A stretch of DNA of 64,000 nt from Alphaproteobacteria bacterium (GTDB taxonomy: Bacteria; Pseudomonadota; Alphaproteobacteria; Caulobacterales; Caulobacteraceae). The translations under genes and the position numbers were made by a program. The notes beneath the pieces are model-generated. The model worked only from the letters and a program-made list of their open reading frames with translations. It ran no database searches and was not told where the DNA came from. Numbering within the stretch: position 1 is the first letter of the stretch; each line of letters begins with the position of its first letter. Shown here piece by piece: positions 56,046 through 63,605 of the stretch. The stretch covers positions 1 through 64,000 of the forward strand of contig JAHJME010000006.1 in assembly GCA_018821435.1 (NCBI GenBank). The letters are read 5' to 3'.

Positions 56046-56127
56046 ATGCTCGCCTCCCGCAGGGGTGGGCGCCGCGCAGCAGGGGCTTGGGCATGGGCTG
56101 GGCGATGGACTTGGTGCGAATGGTCAT
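56032..56127 (-). CDS. Small ORF between attenuator and ACT genes, possibly a remnant
   Basis: A 31-codon ORF, MTIRTKSIAQPMPKPLLRGA and eleven more residues, has GGAAGGA 7 bases before its ATG and overlaps the ATG of the first ACT gene. It has no recognised family. It may be a small leader protein, or what remains of a deleted acetolactate synthase large-subunit gene, which would be expected at this position in an ilvGM-type operon. The reading is uncertain. Confidence 0.4.
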   Translation of the reverse strand: MTIRTKSIAQPMPKPLLRGAHPCGRRAYAGA

Positions 56128-56163
56128 GGTGCGGTCCTTCCGGGGTTGAGATGACCGCGCATG

Positions 56164-56192
56164 AAAAAGCCCCGCGGCCTGGGGCGCGGGGC
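56164..56192 (-). terminator. Attenuator terminator of the ACT-protein operon
   Basis: On the minus strand GCCCCGCG (complement of 56185-56192) pairs with CGCGGGGC (complement of 56169-56176) over an 8-base loop, followed by TTTTT (56164-56168). It lies 30 bases past the leader-peptide stop and before the first coding ORF, the layout of a transcription attenuator. The upstream arm can alternatively pair with leader-peptide RNA at 56238-56245. Confidence 0.88.
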
Positions 56193-56221
56193 GTTCGATC
56201 TTTCGATCGTGGCGGCGTCTC

Positions 56222-56353
56222 CTAAGACGTGCGCCGGCGCCCCGCTAGGCGGGTCATAATCATGGTCATTTTAATCATCGCGGGCGCGCGAACGGCCGCA
56301 CCGATCCGGGGATCGGTGGCGGTCATCGCGGTCGTGGACGAGGTCGGGCTCAT
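56222..56353 (-). CDS. Leader peptide of the attenuator, Met/Ile/Thr-rich end
   Basis: The reading frame ends MIKMTMIMTRLAGRRRTS and then TAG. The full version starts at ATG 56353 (43 residues, first codons MSPTSSTTAMTATD) with AGGAG about 12 bases upstream; a shorter version starts at ATG 56278. Within nine consecutive codons are four Met, two Ile and two Thr, the clustered control codons of ribosome-mediated attenuators (compare thrL and ilvL). Just after them GCGGGGCG (complement of 56238-56245) is complementary to the terminator upstream arm. Ile or Thr starvation would stall the ribosome and favour the antiterminator. The exact start is uncertain. Confidence 0.7.
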   Translation of the reverse strand: MSPTSSTTAMTATDPRIGAAVRAPAMIKMTMIMTRLAGRRRTS

Positions 56354-56513
56354 GGCCGGATGCGTCTCCTGCAGCGCCTGAATAGCGGATCGGCGGCGCT
56401 TGCACATCCCCAAAGCTGCGACGAACTGCCCCAGGCCCAATCGTCGCGCTCCGCCGATCCTCGACCGCCGGTTAATCGCCAGCGGCAAAGGTACATGCGA
56501 CCAAGACCACCAC

Positions 56514-58367
56514 ATGCGCCTGAGGACGTTGACGATTTTGCCGCCTGAACCTGTGCCCGCGACCCCGGACGGAGACGCCCCGTCGGCGTACCGGACGACG
56601 CTCGTCGGCCTGCAACAGCCGTGGCAGATCATCCTGGTCTTCAACGGCCTGACGGCGGCGGCGACCGCGGCCGTCGGGCTGCCGGCATTCGCGTTCGTCT
56701 GGGCGCTGGGATCGCTGGGCCTCGATTTCGGCCTGCAGGCGCTCTACCGGCGCTGGCTGCCCACGGCGGAAAGCGTGCCCCAGAGCGCGGGCCTGACCCG
56801 GCTGGCGATCTGTTCGTCGATCCGCTCCGCCCTTTGGATGGCGCCCTCGGTCACGCTGGCCTGGAGCGGGCATGGCGCGCCGGCCTACGCCCTCATGGCG
56901 CTAGCCGCCGGAACGCTCTCGGCGACCGCCGGCGCGGTGGGCTGGATGTCCCGCCGGGTGTGGGTGGCCACGGCGGCGCCTGCGGCCTTGGGCGTCATCG
57001 CGGCCGTCGCGCCCCACCTCTCGATCGCCTCCACGGCCGGTCTGGTCTTCTCCCTGGCCTCCTTCGCCCTGGCCGCGTTGCTGATCATGCTGGCGACCGG
57101 CCGGATCATTGCCGGGTCGGTCAAGGACCGGGTCCAGAGCACCGTGGCGATGCGCGAGCTGCGCACGGCCCTGGAGGCCTCCGAGGAGGCCGAGGTTCGG
57201 GCGGAGGCGGCCAGCCGGGCCAAGTCGCAGTTCCTGGCCAGCATGAGCCACGAGATCCGCACGCCGATGAACGGCATCATCGGCATGAACGAGCTGCTGC
57301 TGCGCACCGACCTCAACCCCGAGCAGCGGCGGTTCGCCGAGACGGTCAGCAGTTCGGCCGACGCCCTGCTGCGGATCATCGACGACATCCTGGACATCTC
57401 GAAGCTGGAGGCCGGCAAGGTCGAGGTGGAGGCCATCGACTTCTCGTTCCAGGCCCTGGCCGAGGATGTGGTCGCCCTGCTGGCGCCGCGCGCCGCCGAG
57501 AAGCGGCTGGAGATCGCCTGCACCGTGGACGCGGTGGCCCGCCAGCCGCTGCGGGGCGACCCGACCCGCTTGCGCCAGGTGCTGCTCAACCTGATGGCCA
57601 ACGGCGTGAAATTCACCCAGAGGGGCCACGTGCTGTTGGAGGCGCGCGGCGTGCCGACCGCCGATGGCCGGGTGCGGCTGCGCGTCGAGGTCGAGGACAC
57701 GGGCATCGGCGTCACCGACGACCAGAAGCCCCGGCTGTTCCAGACCTTCCAGCAGGCCGACAGCTCCACGACCCGCAAGTTCGGCGGCACGGGCCTGGGC
57801 CTGTCCATCTCGCGCCAACTGGTCGAGCTGATGGGCGGCCGCATCGGCGTCGCCGATCACGAAGAGGGTGGGGCGGTCTTCTGGTTCGAACTCGAGCTGG
57901 AGACGGCCTCTGCGCTGCCAGAGACGTCGAAGGGGCGGACGACGGCGCTGGCCGAACCGGAGCGCACGGCCCATGTGCTGCTGGCCGAGGACAACGACAT
58001 CAACGCCATGCTGGCCACCGAAATCCTGCGCCAGATCGGCGTGACGGTGGAGCGGGTGGCCAACGGCGCGCTGGCGGTGGAGGCCGCCGCCGCCCGCCCG
58101 TTCGACATGGTGCTGATGGATGTCCACATGCCGGTGATGGACGGGCTGGAGGCCACGCGTCGCATCCGGGCGCTGCCGGGCCGCGCCGGGCGCGCGCCGA
58201 TCGTGGCCATGACCGCCGGCGCCATGAAGGCCGACGAGACCGCCTGTCGCGCGGCAGGGATGACCGGGTTCGTCTCCAAGCCCTTCAAGCCGTCCGAGCT
58301 GGTGGACGTGCTGATCCGCCTGCTGTCCGAGACGGATACCCCGGCCGCCGAGGTCGACGCGGCCTGA
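56514..58367 (+). CDS. Hybrid sensor histidine kinase
   Basis: The 617-residue protein has four to six membrane helices in residues 36-200, a short coiled region, a HisKA domain with phosphoacceptor His246 ([21 protein letters not shown]), a HATPase_c domain ([41 protein letters not shown]) and a C-terminal receiver domain with Asp536 ([13 protein letters not shown]) and KPFKP. It therefore carries out an internal His-to-Asp phosphotransfer. There is no periplasmic sensor domain between the helices, so the signal may be membrane-derived. The start ATG 56514 avoids 38 non-homologous codons upstream. Divergent from the attenuator operon. Confidence 0.92.
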   Translation: MRLRTLTILPPEPVPATPDGDAPSAYRTTLVGLQQPWQIILVFNGLTAAATAAVGLPAFAFVWALGSLGLDFGLQALYRRWLPTAESVPQSAGLTRLAICSSIRSALWMAPSVTLAWSGHGAPAYALMALAAGTLSATAGAVGWMSRRVWVATAAPAALGVIAAVAPHLSIASTAGLVFSLASFALAALLIMLATGRIIAGSVKDRVQSTVAMRELRTALEASEEAEVRAEAASRAKSQFLASMSHEIRTPMNGIIGMNELLLRTDLNPEQRRFAETVSSSADALLRIIDDILDISKLEAGKVEVEAIDFSFQALAEDVVALLAPRAAEKRLEIACTVDAVARQPLRGDPTRLRQVLLNLMANGVKFTQRGHVLLEARGVPTADGRVRLRVEVEDTGIGVTDDQKPRLFQTFQQADSSTTRKFGGTGLGLSISRQLVELMGGRIGVADHEEGGAVFWFELELETASALPETSKGRTTALAEPERTAHVLLAEDNDINAMLATEILRQIGVTVERVANGALAVEAAAARPFDMVLMDVHMPVMDGLEATRRIRALPGRAGRAPIVAMTAGAMKADETACRAAGMTGFVSKPFKPSELVDVLIRLLSETDTPAAEVDAA

Positions 58368-58380
58368 GGCCGGAATTGCG

Positions 58381-58410
58381 AAAGGCCGCCCCATTGCTGG
58401 GACGGCCTTT
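58381..58410. terminator. Bidirectional terminator between the histidine kinase and the small ORF
   Basis: AAAGGCCG (58381-58388) pairs perfectly with CGGCCTTT (58403-58410) around a 14-base loop. Because of its symmetric A and T ends it should work in both directions, ending the kinase transcript from the left and the small-ORF transcript from the right. Confidence 0.75.
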
Positions 58411-58454
58411 CCATAGTCGGACCGCTGCGCGGTGCGCGACAGCTAACCCTGAGG

Positions 58455-58523
58455 CTAGGCGCGGACCCCGGTAACGGAGGTCCAGGTCGCGGCTACCGCA
58501 GCGCGGCTTTCACTATGAGACAC
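58455..58523 (-). CDS. 22-codon ORF with an exceptionally strong ribosome-binding site
   Basis: A GTG at 58523 opens a 22-residue frame ([15 protein letters not shown]... ending ...VTGVRA) and ends at TAG 58455. The upstream AGGAGGT (complement of 58530-58536) is 6 bases from the GTG and extends to 17 bases with 16 complementary to the 16S rRNA 3' end. A hairpin AGTTGT-GTTCA-ACAACT lies just before it and a terminator just after. It looks like an independent small transcript. The peptide has no recognised homologue. It may be a real small protein or a translation decoy or leader. Confidence 0.6.
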   Translation of the reverse strand: MSHSESRAAVAATWTSVTGVRA

Positions 58524-58591
58524 TGGGTCACCTCCTTTCAGTTGTTGAACACAACTCGAATATGGGGTGCGATTCACGCCGGCGCCAAGCC

Positions 58592-60400
58592 TCATTCCGC
58601 CGAGACGGTCGCCGAGGCCATGAAAGGTGCGGACGCGGCGCCCTCCGCCGCCTGTTCGCGCAGCGAGGCCCTTCGGCGCAGCTCCGGGATAGGTCGGGTG
58701 TATTTGTCGAGCGCGGCCAGCGTCGCCTTGTATCCGGCCTCGACCGCCTCGTCGTAGGCGCCCCAGTCGCGGATTTCGATCTTGGACACGTCCGGCTGGA
58801 TCAGCACGTCGGTAGCTTCCCGCGCCGCGGCCAGGTCGCGGCCGGTCGAGACGGTGGCGGTCCGCATCAGCAGCGAGACGATCGGCGGACCCAGCCGCCA
58901 CTGGCCCGAGCGGATCCAGCGCCAGACCGACGACGGCCGCGCCACGTCCTTGGCGGTGATGCTGCGCGAGGTGGTGACGTCCACGCCGACGATCGGCCCC
59001 AGATGCACGGCGCGCATGATGTCGGCGGGGAAGTTCTTCATCACCGCGCCGTCGACCAGCACGTTCTGACCATCCGTGGCCGGCGGCATTACGCCGGGCA
59101 GGGCGATGGAGGCGCGCAACGCATGGCGCAGAAGGCCGCGCCGGTGCAGCTGATAGACGCCGGTGGTCAGGTTGGACGACAGGCAGAAGAACGGCAGCCA
59201 CAGGTCGGCGATCTGGGTCTCGTCGAAATGCTGCGCCAGGCGGGCGCTGACCTTCACGCCGTGGGTCATGGCCAGCAGGGGAAGCGCGATATCGTCCAGC
59301 GGGCTGGTGTCGACGAACGCCTCGTGCAGACGCGTGTCCATCTCGCTTTCGCCCCAGCCCATGGCCAGGCCGGCGCCGACGATGGCCCCCATGGACGAGC
59401 CGCCGACGAAGTCGATGGGCACGCCGCGCTCGCGCAGCGCCTTGATCGCACCGACGTGGGCATAGGCCCGCGCGCCGCCGCCCGACAGCACCAGCCCCAC
59501 CGACTGGCCGGTGAGCACCCGGGCCATGCGCTGGAAGTCGGGCGTGGCGCCCCGGCGGATATGGAAGATGCGCGCCGCGCTCGTGGCGTCCAGCCAGGCC
59601 TCCGACCCATGCGGCCGCACCTGATCCGCCGGTTGGATCAGGATGAGGTCGACCAGGCCCTGGTCCTGCAGGGTGGTGGCGCCGGGATGCGGACCCTCGG
59701 CCTGGGCCGCGCGGTCGCCCCGGCCGACCCGGAACAGGCGGTCCACCTGACGCGGTACGAACGACGCCCAGTTCGGCTCGTCCCGCTCGGCGACATAGAG
59801 GACGAAGTCATGGACCCGCTCGACCTCGGAAAACCATTCGGTGGGGGCCGAGGCGGCCTCGGAGCCCACGGTGGTCACCGCATAGCCCAGGGCAGCGATC
59901 TCGCGCTCCAGCCGCTCTACCAGGGGCCGCACGGGGCCGGGGCGGCCAACGGGCACGAAGCCGAAGACCGACGGTTCGCCGACCGGCCCGCGCCGCGCCG
60001 TCTGACGACTGCGCAGGATCATCAGCTTGGCCAACTCGATCATCACCGCCGGCTCGGCGTCGCAGGCCTCGAAGAACGCGTCCTTCGGCACGGCGAAGAT
60101 CTCTGAATCGCGTAGGGCGTAGACGTCGGCCGAGTGCGGGATGCCCGCGATCAGCGCCATCTCACCCGCCGGCTCTCCGGGGCGGATGATCCCCAGGAAG
60201 TGCGATTCCTGGCCCTCTTCGCGCCGGAACGCGCCCAGGCGGCCGGTGCGGACGAAATAGAGCTGGTCGGACGGATCGCCCTGGCCGAACAGCTTCGACC
60301 CGCCGGGCAGCGAGAACCAGATCGTCTGATCCCGAGCACGCGGCTGTTTGAACAACCGCGCGAGCGCCGAATCGACCGGGATTTCGGGCAGGACAGCCAC
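58592..60400 (-). CDS. Cyclic-nucleotide-binding and patatin-like phospholipase protein
   Basis: A 602-residue protein of the NTE/RssA group. Residues about 30-140 are a cNMP-binding domain (GGSKLFGQGDPSDQLYFVRTGRLGAF, GEPAGEMALIAGIPHSADVYAL). Residues about 290-500 are a patatin domain: VGLVLSGGGARAYAHVGAIKALRERG (oxyanion loop), GGSSMG with nucleophile Ser near 334 and DGAVMKN with catalytic Asp near 450. It is predicted to be a lysophospholipase or lipid acyl hydrolase regulated by a cyclic nucleotide or related ligand. The GTG at 60400 gives MAVLPEIPVD; no strong Shine-Dalgarno is seen. Confidence 0.9.
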   Translation of the reverse strand: MAVLPEIPVDSALARLFKQPRARDQTIWFSLPGGSKLFGQGDPSDQLYFVRTGRLGAFRREEGQESHFLGIIRPGEPAGEMALIAGIPHSADVYALRDSEIFAVPKDAFFEACDAEPAVMIELAKLMILRSRQTARRGPVGEPSVFGFVPVGRPGPVRPLVERLEREIAALGYAVTTVGSEAASAPTEWFSEVERVHDFVLYVAERDEPNWASFVPRQVDRLFRVGRGDRAAQAEGPHPGATTLQDQGLVDLILIQPADQVRPHGSEAWLDATSAARIFHIRRGATPDFQRMARVLTGQSVGLVLSGGGARAYAHVGAIKALRERGVPIDFVGGSSMGAIVGAGLAMGWGESEMDTRLHEAFVDTSPLDDIALPLLAMTHGVKVSARLAQHFDETQIADLWLPFFCLSSNLTTGVYQLHRRGLLRHALRASIALPGVMPPATDGQNVLVDGAVMKNFPADIMRAVHLGPIVGVDVTTSRSITAKDVARPSSVWRWIRSGQWRLGPPIVSLLMRTATVSTGRDLAAAREATDVLIQPDVSKIEIRDWGAYDEAVEAGYKATLAALDKYTRPIPELRRRASLREQAAEGAASAPFMASATVSAE

Positions 60401-60468
60401 GGGCGGGAAGGTAGCGCTCTGGAACCCCTAGGGCTATGGCTGCGCTCCCCCGCTGAAGGAGTCTGTCC

Positions 60469-61308
60469 ATGACCAACGAGATCGCCCATCCGCTGGTGGA
60501 GTTTCCCGACGTCAGCGCCACCACCGACCTGGTGCACATCTCCGCCACGCTGGCGGGCGCCGTGACCGTGACCATGAACCGGCCGGCGAAGAAGAACGCC
60601 TTCGACGAGGGGCTGATCTCGGCCCTGGCCGAGGCCTTCGACACCTTGGCCGGCGCGGAAGGCGTACGCGTGGTGTTCGTGCGCGGGGCCGCGGGGACGT
60701 TCTCCGCCGGCGCCGATCTCGACTGGATGCGGGCCGCGATCGACCGGACCGAGTCGGACAACCGGTCCGACGCGATGGAACTGGCCAAGATGCTGAAGGC
60801 ACTGCGCGACCTGCCGGCGCTGACCGTGGCCCTGGTCGAGGGCGGGGCGTTCGGCGGGGGCGCCGGTCTGGCGGCGGCCTGCGATATCGCCATCGCGACG
60901 GCCGATGCGAAGTTCAGCTTCTCCGAGGCCAAGCTGGGGCTCGTGGCGGCCACCATCAGCCCCTACGTGATCGAGGCGATCGGGCCGCGCGCGGCGCGGG
61001 CGCTGTTCGCCACGGCCCGCATCTTCGACGCCGCCTATGCGGAGAAGATCGGCCTGGTCACCGAGACGGTGGCCGATGTGACCGCCCTGCGCGCCGCCGC
61101 CCACAAGATCGCCGCCGACATCGTCGCCTGCGCGCCCGGCGCGGTGGCGGGCTCCAAGCGCCTGGTGGACGAAGTGGCCGGCCGGGTGATCGATCGCGAC
61201 CTGATGGAGCTCACCGCCCACCGCATCGCCGCCAAGCGGGTGAGCGACGAAGGGCAGGAGGGCGTCCGCGCGTTCCTGGAACGCCGCAAGGCGGCCTGGG
61301 CGGAGTAG
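60469..61308 (+). CDS. Enoyl-CoA hydratase/isomerase (methylglutaconyl-CoA hydratase-like)
   Basis: A 279-residue crotonase-fold enzyme: GAVTVTMNRPAKKNAFDEGLI at the start, FVRGAAGTFSAGADLDWMR (oxyanion-hole Gly/Ala), EGGAFGGGAGLAAACDIAIATADAKFSFSEAKLGL and ISPYVIEAIGPRAARALF. It hydrates or isomerises an enoyl-CoA. With isovaleryl-CoA dehydrogenase elsewhere in the window it may act as methylglutaconyl-CoA hydratase of leucine breakdown, but that specificity is inferred. Starts divergently from the patatin gene. Confidence 0.88.
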   Translation: MTNEIAHPLVEFPDVSATTDLVHISATLAGAVTVTMNRPAKKNAFDEGLISALAEAFDTLAGAEGVRVVFVRGAAGTFSAGADLDWMRAAIDRTESDNRSDAMELAKMLKALRDLPALTVALVEGGAFGGGAGLAAACDIAIATADAKFSFSEAKLGLVAATISPYVIEAIGPRAARALFATARIFDAAYAEKIGLVTETVADVTALRAAAHKIAADIVACAPGAVAGSKRLVDEVAGRVIDRDLMELTAHRIAAKRVSDEGQEGVRAFLERRKAAWAE

Positions 61309-61349
61309 CCGCACTTTCCAACGGCCGCCGCGCGCCCTAATCCAGCGCC

Positions 61350-61760
61350 ATGGCCCTGCACATGATCAAGCTGGTGGTGGGCGCCGCCACCATCGAAGAC
61401 CTGCTGGAATGGCGGGGCGGGAACGCCAAGCCGGGCGAGCCTTGGATTCTGCGCACCCGGATGACGCCGAAGCGCGGCGTGGAGATGGTGGACGGCGGCT
61501 CGGTCTACCGGGTGTTCAAGGGCGTGATCCTCTGCCGGCAGAAGATCCTGGCGGTGAACACGGTGGGCGAGGGCGTCACGGCCCGCTGCGAGATCACCCT
61601 GGACGAGACGGTCGTGCGCGTGGCGCCGACACCGCGCCGGGCGTTTCAGGGCTGGCGTTATCTGGAGCCCAAGGACGCACCGGCGGACCTGGACGTCGAG
61701 GCGTTCGGCGACATCCCCGACGACCTGGCCCGGCAGCTGCGAGAAGTCGGGGCCTGGTAG
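61350..61760 (+). CDS. DUF1489 family protein
   Basis: The 136-residue protein matches the alphaproteobacterial DUF1489 pattern: LHMIKLVVGAATIEDLLEWRGG, LRTRMTPKRGVEMVDGGSVYRVFKGVILCRQKIL and FQGWRYLEPKDAPADL. It is cytosolic, of unknown function, and widespread in the class. Starts 42 bases after the hydratase and is convergent with panC. Confidence 0.9.
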   Translation: MALHMIKLVVGAATIEDLLEWRGGNAKPGEPWILRTRMTPKRGVEMVDGGSVYRVFKGVILCRQKILAVNTVGEGVTARCEITLDETVVRVAPTPRRAFQGWRYLEPKDAPADLDVEAFGDIPDDLARQLREVGAW

Positions 61761-61761
61761 G

Positions 61762-62628
61762 CTAGTCGCCGATGTTGTCGATCAGGCGGGTGCGGCCCAG
61801 GCGGGCGGCGCCCAGGACCCGGACCGGACCTGATGCGGCGCCGGGACCAAGGCGATCCAGGGTGTCGGGAACGCGGACTTCCACGTAATCCACCGACGCG
61901 AACCCGGCGCGAAGCAAGTCTGCGACCGCCCTCTGCTCTGCGTCTTCAACCGGCTGTCCCGCGCGGACCTTGTCCAAAATCTCGCGCAGCGCGGCGTTCA
62001 GGTGAGGCGCGACCGCGCGTTCGGCCTCAGTCAGGTAGGCGTTGCGCGAGGAGAGGGCGAGGCCGTCGTCGGCGCGGGCGGTCGGGCCGCCAACGATCTC
62101 CAAGGGCAGATCCAGGTCGCGGACCAGGCGGCGGATCACCGCCAGTTGCTGGAAGTCCTTTTCGCCAAAAACGGCCACGTCGGGCGTGCATTGGTTCAGC
62201 AGCTTGGTGACGACCGTGGCCACTCCGGCGAAGTGTCCGGGCCGCGCCCGGCCGTCCAGAGGTTCGGACACACCCGCAACCGTCACGGTCGTCGAGGCGC
62301 CCGGCGGGTACATCTCGGCCACGGTTGGGGCGAACAGCAGGTGGCAGCCGGCGCCGGCCAGCAGATCCGCGTCGCGCGCCTCGTCGCGGGGATAGGCGTC
62401 GAAATCCTCGTTCGGGCCGAACTGCGTGGGGTTCACGAACACGCTGGCGACAACGCGGTCGGCCTGCGTTCCGGCCAGCCGCACCAGCGACAGGTGACCT
62501 TCGTGCAGGGCCCCCATGGTGGGGACGAAGCCGATCCGCAGGCCCTCGCGGCGCCAGGCGGCGACCTGGGCGCGGAGATCGGCGACGGTGCGAACGATCG
62601 GGAGGCGAGAGGGGGGCAGAGACGACAT
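61762..62628 (-). CDS. panC: Pantoate--beta-alanine ligase
   Basis: A 288-residue PanC. It has GFVPTMGALHEGHLSLVRLA (HxGH nucleotide-binding motif), VFVNPTQFGPNEDFDAYPRD, GVATVVTKLLNQCTPDVAVFGEKDFQQL and DDGLALSSRNAYL. It forms pantothenate from pantoate and beta-alanine with ATP. It is divergent from mipZ across a 140-base region. Confidence 0.96.
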   Translation of the reverse strand: MSSLPPSRLPIVRTVADLRAQVAAWRREGLRIGFVPTMGALHEGHLSLVRLAGTQADRVVASVFVNPTQFGPNEDFDAYPRDEARDADLLAGAGCHLLFAPTVAEMYPPGASTTVTVAGVSEPLDGRARPGHFAGVATVVTKLLNQCTPDVAVFGEKDFQQLAVIRRLVRDLDLPLEIVGGPTARADDGLALSSRNAYLTEAERAVAPHLNAALREILDKVRAGQPVEDAEQRAVADLLRAGFASVDYVEVRVPDTLDRLGPGAASGPVRVLGAARLGRTRLIDNIGD

Positions 62629-62768
62629 GGGCGCGGCTTATGGTGGGCGGCGGACGCCAAGTCCATCCACAGGCGGCGACCATACGCGCGTTGACGCTGC
62701 GGCGTCCCGCGCGCTCAGCTACGCAAGATATGAGTCGGTCCGGCTGGATCGTCTGGGGAGCTGAAGTC

Positions 62769-63602
62769 ATGGGCCAGGCCAGCGTCATCGTGGTCGGCAA
62801 CGAAAAGGGCGGGGCGGGCAAGTCCACCCTGGCCATCCACATCGTCACCGCGCTGTTGCACGGCGGCGCGAAGATCGCCGTGCTGGACTTGGATCTGCGC
62901 CAGCAGACCCTGGGCCACTTCTTCGCCAACCGCGCCGCGTGGCTGGCGGCGAACGGGGCCGAGGCGCCGATGCCGATCCAGCATCCGATCAGCTCAGCCG
63001 GCGACGCCTTGGCCAAGGCGCCCGACGCCGAACAGCTGGAGCGTTTCGAGGAGGCGTTCGCGGCGGTGGCCGGCGAGGCCGACTTCGTGGTGATCGACAC
63101 GCCCGGGGCCGACACGGCGATCATGCGCGCCGCCCATGTGAAGGCCGACCTGATCGTCACGCCGATGAACGACAGTTTCGTCGACTTCGACATGCTGGGC
63201 GTCGTGGACCCCGTCACCCTGGATCTGAAGCGCCACAGTCTCTACGCCGAGACGGTCTGGGCGTGCCGCAAGCAGCGCGCGACGGCCGAGCGCAAGCAGA
63301 TCGACTGGGTCGTCCTGCGGAACCGTCTTGCGCCCACCGAGGCCCGCAACCGCCGCCGCCTGGACGAACGCGTCGAGGCGCTGTCGAAGAAGGTGGGGTT
63401 CCGCGTCGGGCCCGGCCTGCGCGACCGGGTGATCTATCGCGAACTGTTCCCGTTCGGGCTCACGGTGGCCGACCTGTCGCCCGGCATCCGCCCCGTCGCC
63501 ATGAGTCTGCAGCACGTGGCCGCACGCCAGGAACTGCGGGCGGTGATGATTTCGCTGGGCTTCAACGGGCTGGACGACAGCGAGCGGATAGCGGCTGAGT
63601 AG
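62769..63602 (+). CDS. mipZ: Division-plane positioning ATPase MipZ
   Basis: A 277-residue ParA-superfamily ATPase with the deviant Walker A KGGAGKST (residues 13-20), LDLDLRQQTLGHFFANR and FVVIDTPGADTAIMRAAHVKADLIVTPMNDSFVDFDML, all matching Caulobacter MipZ. It forms a gradient from the ParB-parS poles and blocks FtsZ polymerisation, placing the Z ring at midcell. The ATG at 62769 is the family start; upstream codons in frame run through the divergent promoter region. Confidence 0.96.
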   Translation: MGQASVIVVGNEKGGAGKSTLAIHIVTALLHGGAKIAVLDLDLRQQTLGHFFANRAAWLAANGAEAPMPIQHPISSAGDALAKAPDAEQLERFEEAFAAVAGEADFVVIDTPGADTAIMRAAHVKADLIVTPMNDSFVDFDMLGVVDPVTLDLKRHSLYAETVWACRKQRATAERKQIDWVVLRNRLAPTEARNRRRLDERVEALSKKVGFRVGPGLRDRVIYRELFPFGLTVADLSPGIRPVAMSLQHVAARQELRAVMISLGFNGLDDSERIAAE

Positions 63603-63605
63603 GCC

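Noticed and set aside
62691..62725. Promoter TTGACGC...GCTACGCA upstream of mipZ
   Set aside because: The two boxes are 20 bases apart in the sigma-73 sense, well above the 10-14 expected, so I do not call it.
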